A DNA stretch of 62,832 nucleotides from Acidobacteriota bacterium (GCA_003225005.1 QIAN01000172.1:1-62832); one strand, 5' to 3'; positions 1-8,510 are shown, counted from the stretch's first letter. Numbers and translations: made by a program. The notes: a model not told the origin generated them from the letters alone.

Positions 1-273
1 CATTTTAACTTGCTAACAACAGGAGCGGTGGGAAATTCAAGGCACGGATACAACGCTTACGAGCAATTGGCGATTTACTACGAACACAACGCTCGCAACC
101 CAGACCAGGCTCGACAGGTAGTCCAGCAAGCAATTGACGAACTTCGTCGCGCCAATCAGATGGGCGACATCGCGTCTAGCGCCTATCGCGAGATCAAGGC
201 AAAATTCGATCATCGGATGGCGCGCCTCGAACGCAAGGCCGGACAGACCCAACTGGAGGCTTTCGACGCCTAA
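1..273 (+). CDS. C-terminal part of a YprB-like ribonuclease-H-fold protein (5' end outside window)
   Basis: The reading frame is open from the first base and ends at 273, so this is the tail of a longer protein. The visible part contains a YEQLAIYYEH motif followed by charged helices (QARQVVQQAIDEL, DHRMARLERK). This resembles the C-terminal helical repeat that follows the RNase H-like (YprB) domain in acidobacterial and other bacterial proteins, where the catalytic domain is upstream. The catalytic part is not in this window, so the call rests on tail similarity alone. It could also be another helical-repeat protein. A small zinc-ribbon gene follows in the same direction. Confidence 0.45.
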   Translation, partial: HFNLLTTGAVGNSRHGYNAYEQLAIYYEHNARNPDQARQVVQQAIDELRRANQMGDIASSAYREIKAKFDHRMARLERKAGQTQLEAFDA

Positions 274-418
274 CCAGGACTCTATCGTTGTTGGTGATGG
301 AATTGGTTCAGAATCAGAACAATGAAGACTACAAAATGGATGATAGCCCAATCGTGGTGTAAACAAATCGGTCCGACAGGAGTTAAATACAATCAAAGTA
401 ATCTCTCGAGGTTCTGTC

Positions 419-703
419 ATGACCGGTTCGTATGCGGATGGCACATCTCAGGTGAGTCGGGGTCTCAACGCGGTGGCCCTGCAAAACGCAGCCTTGTGTG
501 CTGAATGTGACGTGGTCAGTGACAGCCCGCACGATCGGTGTCTCGTGTGCGGGAGCCGCTCACTGTTCAACATAGCTCGCATGTTCGGCGGGAATCTCTC
601 CCAGAATCGCGCGGTCTTGATTCCCGCAGAGGCATCAGAACGGCAGCGCGAAATTGTGCTGACCTTTTCAAGGCATCATAGGCGCCGCGTCAAAGCCGGT
701 TAG
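419..703 (+). CDS. Small zinc-ribbon protein, function unknown
   Basis: A 94-residue protein with four cysteines in a CxxC-x10-CxxC arrangement (Cys27, Cys30, Cys41, Cys44; CAEC and CLVC), which should bind one structural zinc. The ribbon is followed by a conserved-looking stretch (GSRSLFNIARMFGG) and a basic tail ending HHRRRVKAG. A GAGGT ribosome-binding site lies about 7 bases before the ATG at 419. It lies 18 bases upstream of dinB and may be co-transcribed with it. I recognise it as a type of conserved acidobacterial hypothetical protein but know no function; nucleic-acid or protein binding through the ribbon is the usual inference. Confidence 0.65.
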   Translation: MTGSYADGTSQVSRGLNAVALQNAALCAECDVVSDSPHDRCLVCGSRSLFNIARMFGGNLSQNRAVLIPAEASERQREIVLTFSRHHRRRVKAG

Positions 704-721
704 TTCTGTCGCCCAACGATC

Positions 722-1778
722 GTGCGAAAAATCATCCATGTCGACATGGACGCGTTCTATGCGTCGGTCGAGCAGCGTGACGATCCGCAACTGCGTGGCA
801 AGCCCGTGGTTGTCGCCTGGAAAGGCAACCGCTCCGTCGTCTGCGCAGCTTCGTACGAGGCCAGGAAGTTCGGGGTTCGTTCAGCGATGCCGGCAGTGCG
901 TGCCGAAAGCTTGTGTCCTGAGGCAATATTCGTCGCGCCGGATTTTACACGGTACCGGGCCGTCTCTCGCAGTGTGGGCGAGATCTTCAAACGACACACT
1001 GATCTCATCGAGCCACTGTCGCTCGACGAAGCGTATCTCGATGTCACAGAGAACAAGACGAGCCTGCCGACTGCTACCTTGGTGGCCCGCACAATTCGTG
1101 ACCAAATCCGCCAGGAATTGAGTTTGACCGCCTCTGCGGGCGTAGCGCCAAACAAATTTCTGGCAAAACTCGCTTCTGATTGGCGCAAACCAGATGGGCT
1201 CTTTGTCATCCAGCCCGAGGATATCGATTCGTTTCTGCTGCCGCTTCCGGTCGGACGCCTGCCGGGAGTCGGCAAAGTTACAGGAGACAAGCTGGCGAAG
1301 CTTGGGATACAGGCTGTAGGTGATTTGCGAAAATTGGAATTGTCCCTGCTCGAAAAGCACTTCGGCCGGTATGGTCTCCGCCTGCACGAACTCGCCCGCG
1401 GTGTCGACGACAGTGCAGTCGTCCCGGACCGCCCCACGAAATCGATCTCTGTCGAGGACACTTTTGAGCAAGACGTTCTTTTGGCGGAAACCGAGCCTAT
1501 GATCCGGCACCTGGCGGAAAAGCTTTGGTCTGCATCGCGCAAAGAATCACGCCTGGCACGCACAGTGGTCCTCAAACTGAAGACAAGCGGATTTAAGATC
1601 CTCACGCGCAGCGCCAGATTTTCCTCCTTCTTCCTGCGAGGAATTGACGGACGTTATCTTGAAGCTGCGAGAAAAAGTGGACCTTGGTCCGCATGAGCGT
1701 TACCGACTGGTTGGCGTCGGTCTGAGCAACTTTCGAGAGGCCGAGCAAGCGGCCGCGCAGCCACCTCTTTTCGAGTGA
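722..1778 (+). pseudogene. dinB: DNA polymerase IV, frameshifted near its C-terminus
   Basis: Y-family translesion polymerase. The catalytic carboxylates are present: Asp8 in DMDAFYASVEQ, and Asp102-Glu103 in SLDEAYLDVT. The helix-hairpin-helix region (GRLPGVGKVTGDKLAKLG) and the little-finger domain follow. The first frame (GTG start at 722) runs to 1696 but leaves the family alignment after KILTRS. From about 1611 the family sequence resumes one base later (PPSSCEELTDVILKL, then ERYRLVGVGLSNF) and ends in the beta-clamp-binding-like tail QPPLFE at 1778. Joined, the protein would be about 352 residues, the normal length. The shift is a net +1 (or -2) between about 1605 and 1623. The truncated product keeps the active site but loses the clamp-binding tail. 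It could be real or a sequencing or assembly error. Confidence 0.88.
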
Positions 1779-2130
1779 CGGGCAGTGGCATTTCGGTTGT
1801 GGCACCACTGCCCAGCCATTTAGGAGACCGGAGAGCTCCAGAGCTAGACTGGACTAGGCTATGCGTCTTAGTTCGGGGTTTTCCATCTCTTTCCATCGGT
1901 AAGATGATGCCAGCCGGAACAAGGAACTCGGTTGCTCCTTTTGCGGGGCGCACCCAGAGGTACAGGGACAGAGAGGGACTTGGTGAGAGTCGCGACCTTC
2001 AACATTAACAACATCAATAATTGGCTTGATCATGACATCTCCTTTCCCGCGTGGGATTATAGTCAATCATCCTATAGATTCAAATTTTCTTTGGGGCCAA
2101 GTGCGGACGGGTTGCACCGTGAGATGATGG
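1779..2130. other. Non-coding stretch between dinB and the TetR remnant
   Basis: No reading frame here looks like a protein and I see no RNA gene. It contains an AT-rich patch near 2045-2095 just upstream of the TetR remnant, which could be a decayed promoter. Confidence 0.4.
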
Positions 2131-2672
2131 TCAGCATCCTACTCGCGGCGCGTTCGCGGCGTTCGCGCCAAAGGCTTGACTGGTGCCGCGGTTTCGGCTG
2201 TTATGCAGGACGCCGGCCTGACCCACGGAGGCTTTTACAAGCATTTCGGGAGCAAGGACAAACTGCTCGTGGAATCGCTCAGTGAGGCTTTCCGGGAGAT
2301 CGCCGACACATTGGTTCATGTCGCTAAACAGTCGCCCCCTGGCGCGGCGTGGAAGGGGATCGTGAAAGCCTACCTGAGCCCGGAACACTGCGAATATCCC
2401 GAGCACGGATGCCCTTTGGCTGCACTTGCACCCGAATTGACGCGGGCAGATAGGGGAATGAAGCGCCGTTAGCGAACTACAAAAGCCAGATGCTGCCATT
2501 CATGCCTGGGCGGCGAACCGTGGACAAAGAACGTGCTTTCTTTGCGATTTTTTCAACGATGATCGGGGCAGTCGAAATCGCTCGCATGCTACCAGATCCC
2601 GCGATGCGAGAAAAAGTGCCGGCAAGCACCAGAGATTTTCTCTTGTGCAGCTTCGGACCTCCTCAATCATGA
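2131..2672 (+). pseudogene. Remnant of a TetR/AcrR-family repressor
   Basis: The DNA-recognition helix segment is clear: AVMQDAGLTHGGFYKHFGSK, typical of TetR/AcrR regulators. It is followed by a ligand-binding domain with the PEHGCPLAALAPE motif seen in the YcdC/TetR_C subgroup. The frame breaks after DRGMK (about 2462). It resumes in another frame as APLANYKSQMLPF, continuing through FFAIFSTMIGAVEIARML to a stop at 2672. The first helices of the HTH domain (normally RERILEAAxxLF) are missing or degraded before about 2160. So the gene is both 5'-truncated and frameshifted and cannot make a working repressor. No obvious target operon is adjacent. Confidence 0.75.
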
Positions 2673-2882
2673 GGCCCAAGGAACGTCGCTGGCACGTGGT
2701 GCCGATTCCAGGAAGCCACGGTGCAATTCTCCCGATTGCCCAGATAAGTTTCAACGAAACGCCATTGTGATGACAACCCAAGCTGTTCCTGGATGGTCAG
2801 GTTTGCCCATGATTCTGCCCGAAGCAGTAGACATATGCCGTCCGATGATGGTCAGATACTCCGTAATCTACGGAGTCGCCCG

Positions 2883-3254
2883 ATGACCGCAGCAGACTTT
2901 CGCAGGATTGCACTGAGCCTGGAGGGGGTAGACGAGTACTCCCACGCAGGATTGCCGGCTTTTCGTGTAGGAGGCAGGAAATTTGCTTCGCTGGCCTCGC
3001 AAGCAGGAGGCTACGGAAATCTGATGCTTGCGCTGAAGCAGCAGGCGGCGTTTGTGGAGGAGGCGCCCGAGATTTTCCTGCCGATTCCTGGCGGCTGGGG
3101 AAAGATGGGACACAGGCATATTCGCCTGGCCCCGGCGAGCGAGGATGTACTGACGGGTGCACTCCGAAGGGAGTGGAAACTGCGAATTGATATGAACGCA
3201 AAGACAAGCCGAAAAAAAACCCCATGTGGCGGAGAGCAGCGGAGTAACAGATAA
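2883..3254 (+). CDS. YjbR/MmcQ-family protein (DUF419 fold)
   Basis: A protein of about 123 residues if it starts at the ATG at 2883 (MTAADFRRIALSL); the frame is open further upstream, but that extension does not look like protein. Family features: the N-terminal LSLEGVDEYSHAGLPAFRVGGRKFASL segment, equivalent to the conserved E-x3-H-G-x-P-x-F-R-V core, then FLPIPGGWGKMGHRHIRL and a C-terminal lysine-rich tail. Members have a CyaY-like fold and are often annotated as DNA-binding or as mitomycin-resistance related, without firm biochemistry. The sense of the last 15 residues is uncertain. The DUF4256 gene starts 12 bases downstream. Confidence 0.75.
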   Translation: MTAADFRRIALSLEGVDEYSHAGLPAFRVGGRKFASLASQAGGYGNLMLALKQQAAFVEEAPEIFLPIPGGWGKMGHRHIRLAPASEDVLTGALRREWKLRIDMNAKTSRKKTPCGGEQRSNR

Positions 3255-3266
3255 GAAACGCGGAAA

Positions 3267-3866
3267 GTGACGACTATGAGACCAACAAGAGCGCGAAACA
3301 TTAATAGCAATAAAACGAACTTGTCACCAGAACAACGTGAAGAACTACTCAGAGCATTGAAAGCCCGTTTTGAGAAAAACATGAACCGCCATAAAGCTCT
3401 TGAATGGGATAAAGTGCAAGCAAAGCTGGAAGCTAATGCTGAAAAACTGTGGTCACTCAATGACATGGAAAGAAGTGGCGGTGAACCGGATGTTGTTGGT
3501 CATGATAAAAGGACGGGCGAATACATTTTTTATGATTGTTCAGCGGAAAGTCCTAAAGGCCGCAGAAGTGTTTGCTACGACCGTGAAGCGCTGGAGTCAA
3601 GGAAAGAACATAAACCAGAAGATAACGCTATTGATATGGCAGCTGCCATGGGCATTGAGCTTTTAACGGAAGAACAATATCGAGAGTTGCAGAAACTTGG
3701 AAATTTCGATACGAAAACGTCGAGCTGGGTGAAAACACCTTCTGATATCAGAAAACTCGGCGGCGCCCTCTTTTGTGATCGCCGCTACGACACTGTTTTC
3801 TTGTATCACAACGGTGCGGAATCTTACTATGCCGCTAGGGCGTTCCGTGGCTCGCTAAGGGTCTAA
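3267..3866 (+). CDS. DUF4256 domain protein, low-GC, probably acquired
   Basis: A 199-residue cytoplasmic protein that I recognise as DUF4256: an N-terminal helix (LSPEQREELLRALKARFEKN), then SGGEPDVVGHD, EYIFYDCSAESPKGRRSVCYD, NAIDMAAAMGIELLTEEQY and the C-terminal LGGALFCDRRYDTVFLYHNG-type segment. The function of the family is unknown. Codon use is strikingly different from the neighbours: many AAA, GAA, ATT and AAT codons, and the whole gene is visibly AT-richer than the flanking DNA. This suggests recent transfer from a low-GC donor. The start at 3267 is GTG; a start at the ATG at 3276 (MRPTRARNIN) is equally possible. It follows the YjbR gene closely. Confidence 0.8.
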   Translation: MTTMRPTRARNINSNKTNLSPEQREELLRALKARFEKNMNRHKALEWDKVQAKLEANAEKLWSLNDMERSGGEPDVVGHDKRTGEYIFYDCSAESPKGRRSVCYDREALESRKEHKPEDNAIDMAAAMGIELLTEEQYRELQKLGNFDTKTSSWVKTPSDIRKLGGALFCDRRYDTVFLYHNGAESYYAARAFRGSLRV

Positions 3867-4329
3867 ATTTTGCATGTCGGGCGACGGAGAAGACGCAATA
3901 GGCCTGGATCAGAAACCCGAGGGGACAGGTAAGCCTGATCGCTCCGCGTCAGCTCCACGGCATCGAGTGGGCGTAGTGGGCGGGGATTCTACACCCTGCA
4001 TGTCTGGGCTTAGAAAACAATGCCAACAGCGCTGACCGCGCAGGTTCTGTCTGGATAGTCGGCAACTCTTACATTGGGATTACTTCCCGCTTGCCCGTCC
4101 GGGGATTAGCTAAGTTAGATTCTTAAAAGCCGACTTCCCCCTGCCGATCCCGGGCGTCGTGAATCTCGATTTATTCCTGGGGCATGAAGTCTCCCGGGGG
4201 TGTTTCAGTATTTGTTCTTAGCCACAGATGAACGCAGATGAACACGGATACTCGGAAAAGAACCCATCCATGTCGCCCAAATCTCTGAATCGGTGTTCAT
4301 GCCCTGCCGGAACACTAGGGGCTTCCTCG
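3867..4329. other. Non-coding stretch with a short direct repeat
   Basis: No gene recognised. At about 4224-4246 the 11-bp unit CAGATGAACGC/CAGATGAACAC occurs twice in tandem. This resembles dispersed intergenic repeats seen in many bacterial genomes. The rest shows no coding character. Confidence 0.4.
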
Positions 4330-4680
4330 TTGCAACTGACGCAGTGACGGTGAGACGAGGCCACCCAGCCCGGCGAGGATGCAGGCGAGGCCAGAGATAG
4401 CGGTCACCAGATGCCGCTCGGGCGAGGTTGTCGAAGCCCATCACCAGCCGCGGCTGGTAGCGATCCAGCAGACGCCCGAGGATCGCCCCGGTGACGACGC
4501 CGGGGAGGTCGAAGCAGAGGATGACGAGGCCCACCGCCGCACCAGAGCCGGTCAACTGCAAAACGAACCAGAGCAAGGCGATGAATGGTGAACTGGTCCC
4601 CGAGATACGAGATGCTCAGCCCCAGCCAAAGCTGCTGGAACGCGGGATCGGGCAATGGAGCGCCAACAGCAGTCGTTTCA
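4330..4680 (-). pseudogene. N-terminal remnant of an MFS transporter
   Basis: On the minus strand two frames together give the start of a major-facilitator protein: DPAFQQLWLGLSISYLGDQF in one, then LLWFVLQLTGSGAAVG and VILCFDLPGVVTGAILGRLLDRY in the other. The GRLLDRY stretch corresponds to the conserved loop between helices 2 and 3. Homology is lost after about 4330, so only the first two or three membrane segments survive and they are split by frameshifts. The first codons overlap the stop of the DUF1801 remnant (TGATGA), suggesting the two once formed an operon. Confidence 0.7.
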
Positions 4681-4894
4681 TCACTTTTTCCTTTTATGTA
4701 CTTTCGCTCGAGTACCCGCACGTTCTTTCCTCTTCAATTTGATCTGATTGTAATCAACGGCGGCACGGACAAGATTTCTTAGAGCACGCTTACTAATCTT
4801 ATCGCCCTCGAAAAGATCGATCGCTCGCCACGCGTTACCTCCAAGGCCCGCGTTGAAGAGCTTGTCAGGATCTGGGAGGCTCGCCCCGTGGGAA
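4681..4894 (-). pseudogene. C-terminal fragment of a DUF1801 protein
   Basis: Reading the minus strand from about 4894 to the stop at 4681 gives DPDKLFNAGLGGNAWRAIDL, EGDKISKRALRNLVRAAVDY, NQIKLKRKERA. This matches the C-terminal half of DUF1801 (YdhG/Fe-chaperone-like) proteins. No start codon is in frame before the homology, and a stop lies just upstream, so the N-terminal half has been lost. It is followed by the MFS remnant. The surviving frame is uninterrupted, so the truncation may be recent. Confidence 0.6.
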
Positions 4895-4925
4895 CTTAGT
4901 CAGTCACGGATACACGGCAGTGCTT

Positions 4926-4931
4926 TATAAT
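4926..4931 (+). promoter_or_regulatory. Candidate -10 element for the agmatinase operon
   Basis: A consensus TATAAT lies 11 bases before the agmatinase ATG at 4943, with no Shine-Dalgarno sequence in between. If it is used, transcription would begin about 4937-4939, giving an almost leaderless mRNA. The -35 region (about 4903-4908, GTCACG) is weak, so this is tentative. Confidence 0.35.
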
Positions 4932-4942
4932 CGCGCAGCCCG

Positions 4943-5887
4943 ATGCCATCGAAAAAATCTGCCAAGCCGCACCCTCAGCCCACCGATGCGCTCGTCTACC
5001 CCCGCTTCTCAGGGCTGTCCACCTTCATGCGTCTGCCGCACATCCCTCGAGCTGGCGAACTCGATCTAGCGCTCATCGGTGTCCCATTCGACGGCGGCAC
5101 GACTTACCGTCCCGGCGCCCGCTTCGGGCCTCGGCACGTACGCGAACAGTCCTCCATCATTCGTCCCTGGAATCCGGTGTTGAACTGCAACCCGTTCAAA
5201 AAGTGGCGTATCGCAGATTATGGTGACCTCTCGCTCAACCCGCTTTCGATCGAAGATACGTTCCGCCGCATTACTGATCAGTTAAGTGCGGTCTTGGCCC
5301 AGAAAACCCGCCCCGTCTGCGTCGGCGGAGACCACTCCATCCTTCTGCCGATTCTCCGCGCCATTCACAAACGCCAAGGACCCGTAGCCCTGGTCCAGTT
5401 CGACGCCCACAACGACACCTGGAGCGGATACTTCGGCAGTCCGCACTCCCACGGAACACCAGTCGGCCGCGCGGTCGAAGAGGGTCTTCTGTTAGAAGGT
5501 GGCGTGCTGCAGGCGGGTTTAAGGGGCCAAGTTTACTCCCAAGGTGACTTCAGCTTCGGCCGCGAGCATGGCTTCCATGTGATTACTTCGGAGGAAATCC
5601 ACCGCTCGGGCGCCGCATCCGTCGCGCGCGTCCTGAAGAAATTCCGAGGCAAGCCGGTATATTTCACTCTTGATATTGACGTCGTCGATCCAGCATTCGC
5701 TCCCGGCACGGGCACTCCCCAGGTTGGTGGACTTTCCAGCGCGCAGATCCTCGACCTGGTGCGCTGTTTGAAAGGACAGAACCTTGTCGGATGCGACCTG
5801 GTAGAAGTCTCGCCGCCCTACGACAACGGCGAAATAACGTCGCTGCTCGCTTCCAACCTGCTCTACGAGATGATCTGCCTCTTCTGA
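4943..5887 (+). CDS. speB: Agmatinase (ureohydrolase family)
   Basis: Hydrolyses agmatine to putrescine and urea with a binuclear manganese centre. All metal-binding motifs are present: GGDHS at residues 128-132, DAHND at 154-158, SHGTP at 169-173, and DIDVVDPAFAPGTGTP starting near 244. The arginase-type FDGGTTYRPGARFGP segment is at about 49-64. The 314-residue length is normal for the family, and SHGTP rather than the arginase equivalent favours agmatinase over arginase; guanidino-acid hydrolases of the same fold cannot be excluded. An amino-acid permease starts 16 bases downstream, so import and hydrolysis of agmatine or a related guanidino compound are probably coupled. Confidence 0.88.
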   Translation: MPSKKSAKPHPQPTDALVYPRFSGLSTFMRLPHIPRAGELDLALIGVPFDGGTTYRPGARFGPRHVREQSSIIRPWNPVLNCNPFKKWRIADYGDLSLNPLSIEDTFRRITDQLSAVLAQKTRPVCVGGDHSILLPILRAIHKRQGPVALVQFDAHNDTWSGYFGSPHSHGTPVGRAVEEGLLLEGGVLQAGLRGQVYSQGDFSFGREHGFHVITSEEIHRSGAASVARVLKKFRGKPVYFTLDIDVVDPAFAPGTGTPQVGGLSSAQILDLVRCLKGQNLVGCDLVEVSPPYDNGEITSLLASNLLYEMICLF

Positions 5888-5903
5888 ACGTTTTGCGTTA
5901 ACC

Positions 5904-7259
5904 ATGCCCCAACTCGCCCGCAAACTGCGCGTCACCGACTACTTCACCCTGGGCTGGGGGACCATGGTGGGCGTCGGCTGGCTCGTCATCATGGACGACT
6001 GGCTCTTGCGCGGCGGTTCTCTGGGAACAGTACTTGGCTTCGCCATAGGGAGCGCGCTGTTATTTCCCATCGGTTGGGTCTACGGCAAGCTGGTGATGGC
6101 GATGCCCGACGCCGCTGGCGAAGTCGCCTACACCTCGGCGGTTTTTCCCCGCCCCGTCAGCTTCGCCACGGGATGGATGATGACCCTCGCCTACTTCATC
6201 GTCTGTCCGTGGGAGGCTGTAGCCGTCGGCCGTATCGCTGGCTACATCTTCCCCGCGCTCGACTCCATGGAACTCTATCGCATCGCCGGCCGTCCCATAT
6301 TTCTTCCCCATCTGGTCATTGGCCTCGTTCTTACCGCGCTCCTCACCGTCCTTAACTACCGCGGCGTTAGGCTGAGCGCGACGTTTCAAAATTGGACGAG
6401 CTTCGGCACTCTGGCACTCTTCATCCTCTTCATAGCCTTGGGTGCGAGCCGCGGATCGCGGCGCAACTTTCCCCCATTGTTCACGCACACTCCGTTTGTA
6501 TCCATTTTTCTTGTTATCCAAATCGTTCCTTATTTCATGACAGGATTCGAATCTGTAGGAAAAGCCGCCGAGGAAGCCAGCCCAGAATTCGGCGCCCGCA
6601 GCTTCTTCCGTGCCATCTGGATGGCCATTGTCGTCGGCGCCGTCTTCTACGGCGTGATCGTCGCCGCCGTCAGTTTCGTAGCTCCCTGGCACCAGTTGAT
6701 CGGCGAAAAATTTATGACTGCAGTCGCTTTCCAGCGCGCACTAGGCGCCCGCTGGATCGTTAACATCATCCTGGCCGCGGCCCTGTTGTCCCTGTTCAAA
6801 TGCTTCAACGGAAACTTCGTCGCCGCCAGTCGTTTGCTCTTTGCCTTGGGACGCCGCGCCATGGTCCACACTCGTGCCGGGCAGATTCACCCTAGCTATC
6901 AGACTCCATCTCTCGCCGTGCTCTTGGTCGGGCTTGCCACTGCTGCATGCATGCTCCTGGGAGACGCCATTCTGGTCCCGATTACCGAGGTCGGCTCGGT
7001 TGCCTGCGCCATCGGTTGGTCAGCCGCCTGCGCGGCCTGTCTAGCCCTCGCGCGCCGAGCACCATCCGGCGGCATCACGCTCTCCATAGCTGAAAGAAGC
7101 GTGGCTATGTTTGGATTACTCGTGGGACTCAGCATGATCTTGATGAAAATCGTCCCGGTAGTGCCCGGCCACTTCACCGCATACGAATGGCTGGCCCTGG
7201 GAATCTGGATTGCCCTAGGCGCGATTGCAGCCGCGGTCCGCGGTGGTGCGGTTCAGTAG
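5904..7259 (+). CDS. APC-superfamily amino acid/polyamine permease
   Basis: A 451-residue inner-membrane protein with about 12 hydrophobic segments. The first unwound helix carries the glycine motif typical of APC carriers (GWGTMVGVGWLVIMDDW), and FMTGFESVGKAAEEASPEF is the helix 6 region with the conserved F-x-G-F-E motif. It follows the agmatinase gene by 16 bases in the same direction and is almost certainly co-transcribed. The natural substrate is therefore likely agmatine, putrescine or an arginine-derived compound, but that comes from context only. No strong ribosome-binding site is visible, consistent with translational coupling to the upstream gene. Confidence 0.85.
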   Translation: MPQLARKLRVTDYFTLGWGTMVGVGWLVIMDDWLLRGGSLGTVLGFAIGSALLFPIGWVYGKLVMAMPDAAGEVAYTSAVFPRPVSFATGWMMTLAYFIVCPWEAVAVGRIAGYIFPALDSMELYRIAGRPIFLPHLVIGLVLTALLTVLNYRGVRLSATFQNWTSFGTLALFILFIALGASRGSRRNFPPLFTHTPFVSIFLVIQIVPYFMTGFESVGKAAEEASPEFGARSFFRAIWMAIVVGAVFYGVIVAAVSFVAPWHQLIGEKFMTAVAFQRALGARWIVNIILAAALLSLFKCFNGNFVAASRLLFALGRRAMVHTRAGQIHPSYQTPSLAVLLVGLATAACMLLGDAILVPITEVGSVACAIGWSAACAACLALARRAPSGGITLSIAERSVAMFGLLVGLSMILMKIVPVVPGHFTAYEWLALGIWIALGAIAAAVRGGAVQ

Positions 7260-7260
7260 C

Positions 7261-7277
7261 GCCGCCGTCCCGGCGGC
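7261..7277 (+). terminator. Short GC hairpin after the permease gene
   Basis: A 6-bp GCCGCC/GGCGGC stem with a 5-base loop starts directly after the permease stop codon. It lacks a following T tract, so it may be a weak terminator or a REP-like palindrome. Confidence 0.3.
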
Positions 7278-7358
7278 CGTGGATGCCCCATTTCTCGCGT
7301 CCTTTGCGAGAAGTGCGAGAAGTGGGCTGGTTGACAGCAAGGAGGAACGAGGAACAAT

Positions 7359-7571
7359 ATGGGAACCCGCACTTTTTCACCGCTCAAGAAAAAACTTTTC
7401 GTCTGCATTTTCCCGCTCCTGCTAGCCCTTGCTTGGGCGCTCTCAGCCCAAGCCCCAACTCCCGCCTTCGATCTCGTCATCACCGACTGCCACATCATCG
7501 ACGGAACCGGCTCCCCGTGGTATTCCGGCGACCTCGGCATCCGCGACGGAAAGGTCGTCGCCATTACTTTG
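7359..7571 (+). pseudogene. N-terminal stump of a secreted amidohydrolase (D-aminoacylase type)
   Basis: Begins with a good ribosome-binding site (AAGGAGG about 14 bases upstream) and an ATG at 7359. It encodes a signal peptide (LFVCIFPLLLALAWALSAQA) and then the start of an N-acyl-D-amino-acid deacylase: FDLVITDCHIIDGTGSPWYS, GDLGIRDGKVVAI. In the family the catalytic domain should follow for another 450 residues. Instead the sequence changes abruptly at about 7560 into a fragment of a Ser/Thr protein kinase in another frame, and this frame stops after 71 residues. The stump has no active-site residues. The junction is a recombination or deletion scar. Confidence 0.75.
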
Positions 7572-7640
7572 TGATGGAGTACGTGCCAGGTGTGCCGATC
7601 ACCGATTACTGCGATCACGGTCTCGGACCTCAAGGACGCA
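7563..7640 (+). pseudogene. Small internal fragment of a Ser/Thr protein kinase
   Basis: In the frame beginning at about 7563 the sequence reads HYFVMEYVPGVPITDYCDH. This matches the hinge and alpha-D region of Hanks-type kinases of the acidobacterial/planctomycete kind (normally followed by the HRDLKP loop about 30 residues later, absent here). Only some 16-18 residues are convincing. It is fused out of frame to the amidohydrolase stump. Confidence 0.5.
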
Positions 7641-7724
7641 GCCGTCGCGAGCATATTTTCGCCACGGTAGGGTGCACCCTCGGAATTCGATTGATTCCTA
7701 TTGTCCTTTGATGTGTGTATCCCA

Positions 7725-7955
7725 CGGGTAGGAAGACCTGGGGATCATCGGTAAAGATCCATAGGATGTGCTCGAATCGGCGGCTTTGCCCACTATATCT
7801 GACAAGCGGAGGATATTCTTTCGTTTGCCGTAGTTGTTGAGAGAGCCGATCACTTCGGTGAATACGCCGGGGCCGTTGGTCAGGCTCGCCAATTCGACGG
7901 CGCGAGCCCCACTTAGCATAAAACGGACGATGTCGTCCGAAGAACGCGCGCCATT
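7725..7955 (-). pseudogene. C-terminal fragment of a dihydroorotate-dehydrogenase-like FMN protein
   Basis: The minus strand reads DIVRFMLSGARAVELASL, then VFTEVIGSLNNYGKRKN, then LSDIVGKAADSSTSYGSLP. This resembles the last two helices of PyrD/PreA-like TIM-barrel dehydrogenases (the phosphate-binding GA-x-A-V-E motif followed by the L-x-x-Y and D-x-x-G-x-A segments). No upstream part of the barrel is present: at about 7955 it abuts an aldehyde dehydrogenase fragment on the other strand. Nitronate-monooxygenase-like proteins are an alternative source. Confidence 0.4.
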
Positions 7956-8270
7956 TGCGTGCCGCGGGCCACCGTGGAGGATGTGGATCGAGCGGTGCAA
8001 TCTGCTTTGGATGGGTTCCCCAGCTGGGCCGAGGCGATCCCGGCCGCTCGTTCCCGGGCCTTGTTGAAGCTGGCCGATCGCATAGAAAGTTGTGCGGAGC
8101 CGTTGGCCGAACTTGAATCCAGGAACGTGGGCAAGCCCCTCGCGGTAGCCAAGGACGATGTCGAGTTTGCGATAGACAATTTGCGATTCCTTCGCCGGCG
8201 CCGCGCGCTCATTGGAAGGCCGCGCTGCTGGCGAAGGAACTGCGGGCTCAAGCTGCTTCGTACGTAACCC
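7945..8270 (+). pseudogene. N-terminal fragment of an aldehyde dehydrogenase
   Basis: Reads VPRATVEDVDRAVQSALDGF, ARSRALLKLADRIESCAEPL, AELESRNVGKPLAVAKDDVE, FAIDNLRF: the cofactor-domain start of NAD-dependent aldehyde dehydrogenases, closest in feel to gamma-aminobutyraldehyde/betaine aldehyde enzymes. A frameshift near 8190 continues it as FAGAARSLEGRAAGE before homology ends. The catalytic Cys and Glu regions are absent. A gamma-aminobutyraldehyde dehydrogenase would make sense next to agmatinase (agmatine to putrescine to GABA), so the cluster may be the wreck of a polyamine degradation locus; that link is inference. Confidence 0.7.
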
Positions 8271-8510
8271 AGGGACATGGTGTTGTGAATGTGAACAGGC
8301 AGCGGCTCGTTGAATCGCACTCCCGCGGTGAACATCGTGTTGTTGCGATGTTACGACATGTTGCAAACAGGGCGATGGCGCTACCCCTCGCAGCCGACGG
8401 GACACTAGGGCTAGGAACCAAGAAGATGTGAGCAAATCAAAGATGTGCCATGCGCAAGATTCGTTCATGGTATCGTTCTGCAAAAGAGGGAAGATCAGGA
8501 GGCGCGTTCG

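Noticed and set aside
4224..4246. Tandem CAGATGAAC repeat as a CRISPR start
   Set aside because: Only two imperfect 11-bp units without spacers of regular length. No cas genes occur in the window.
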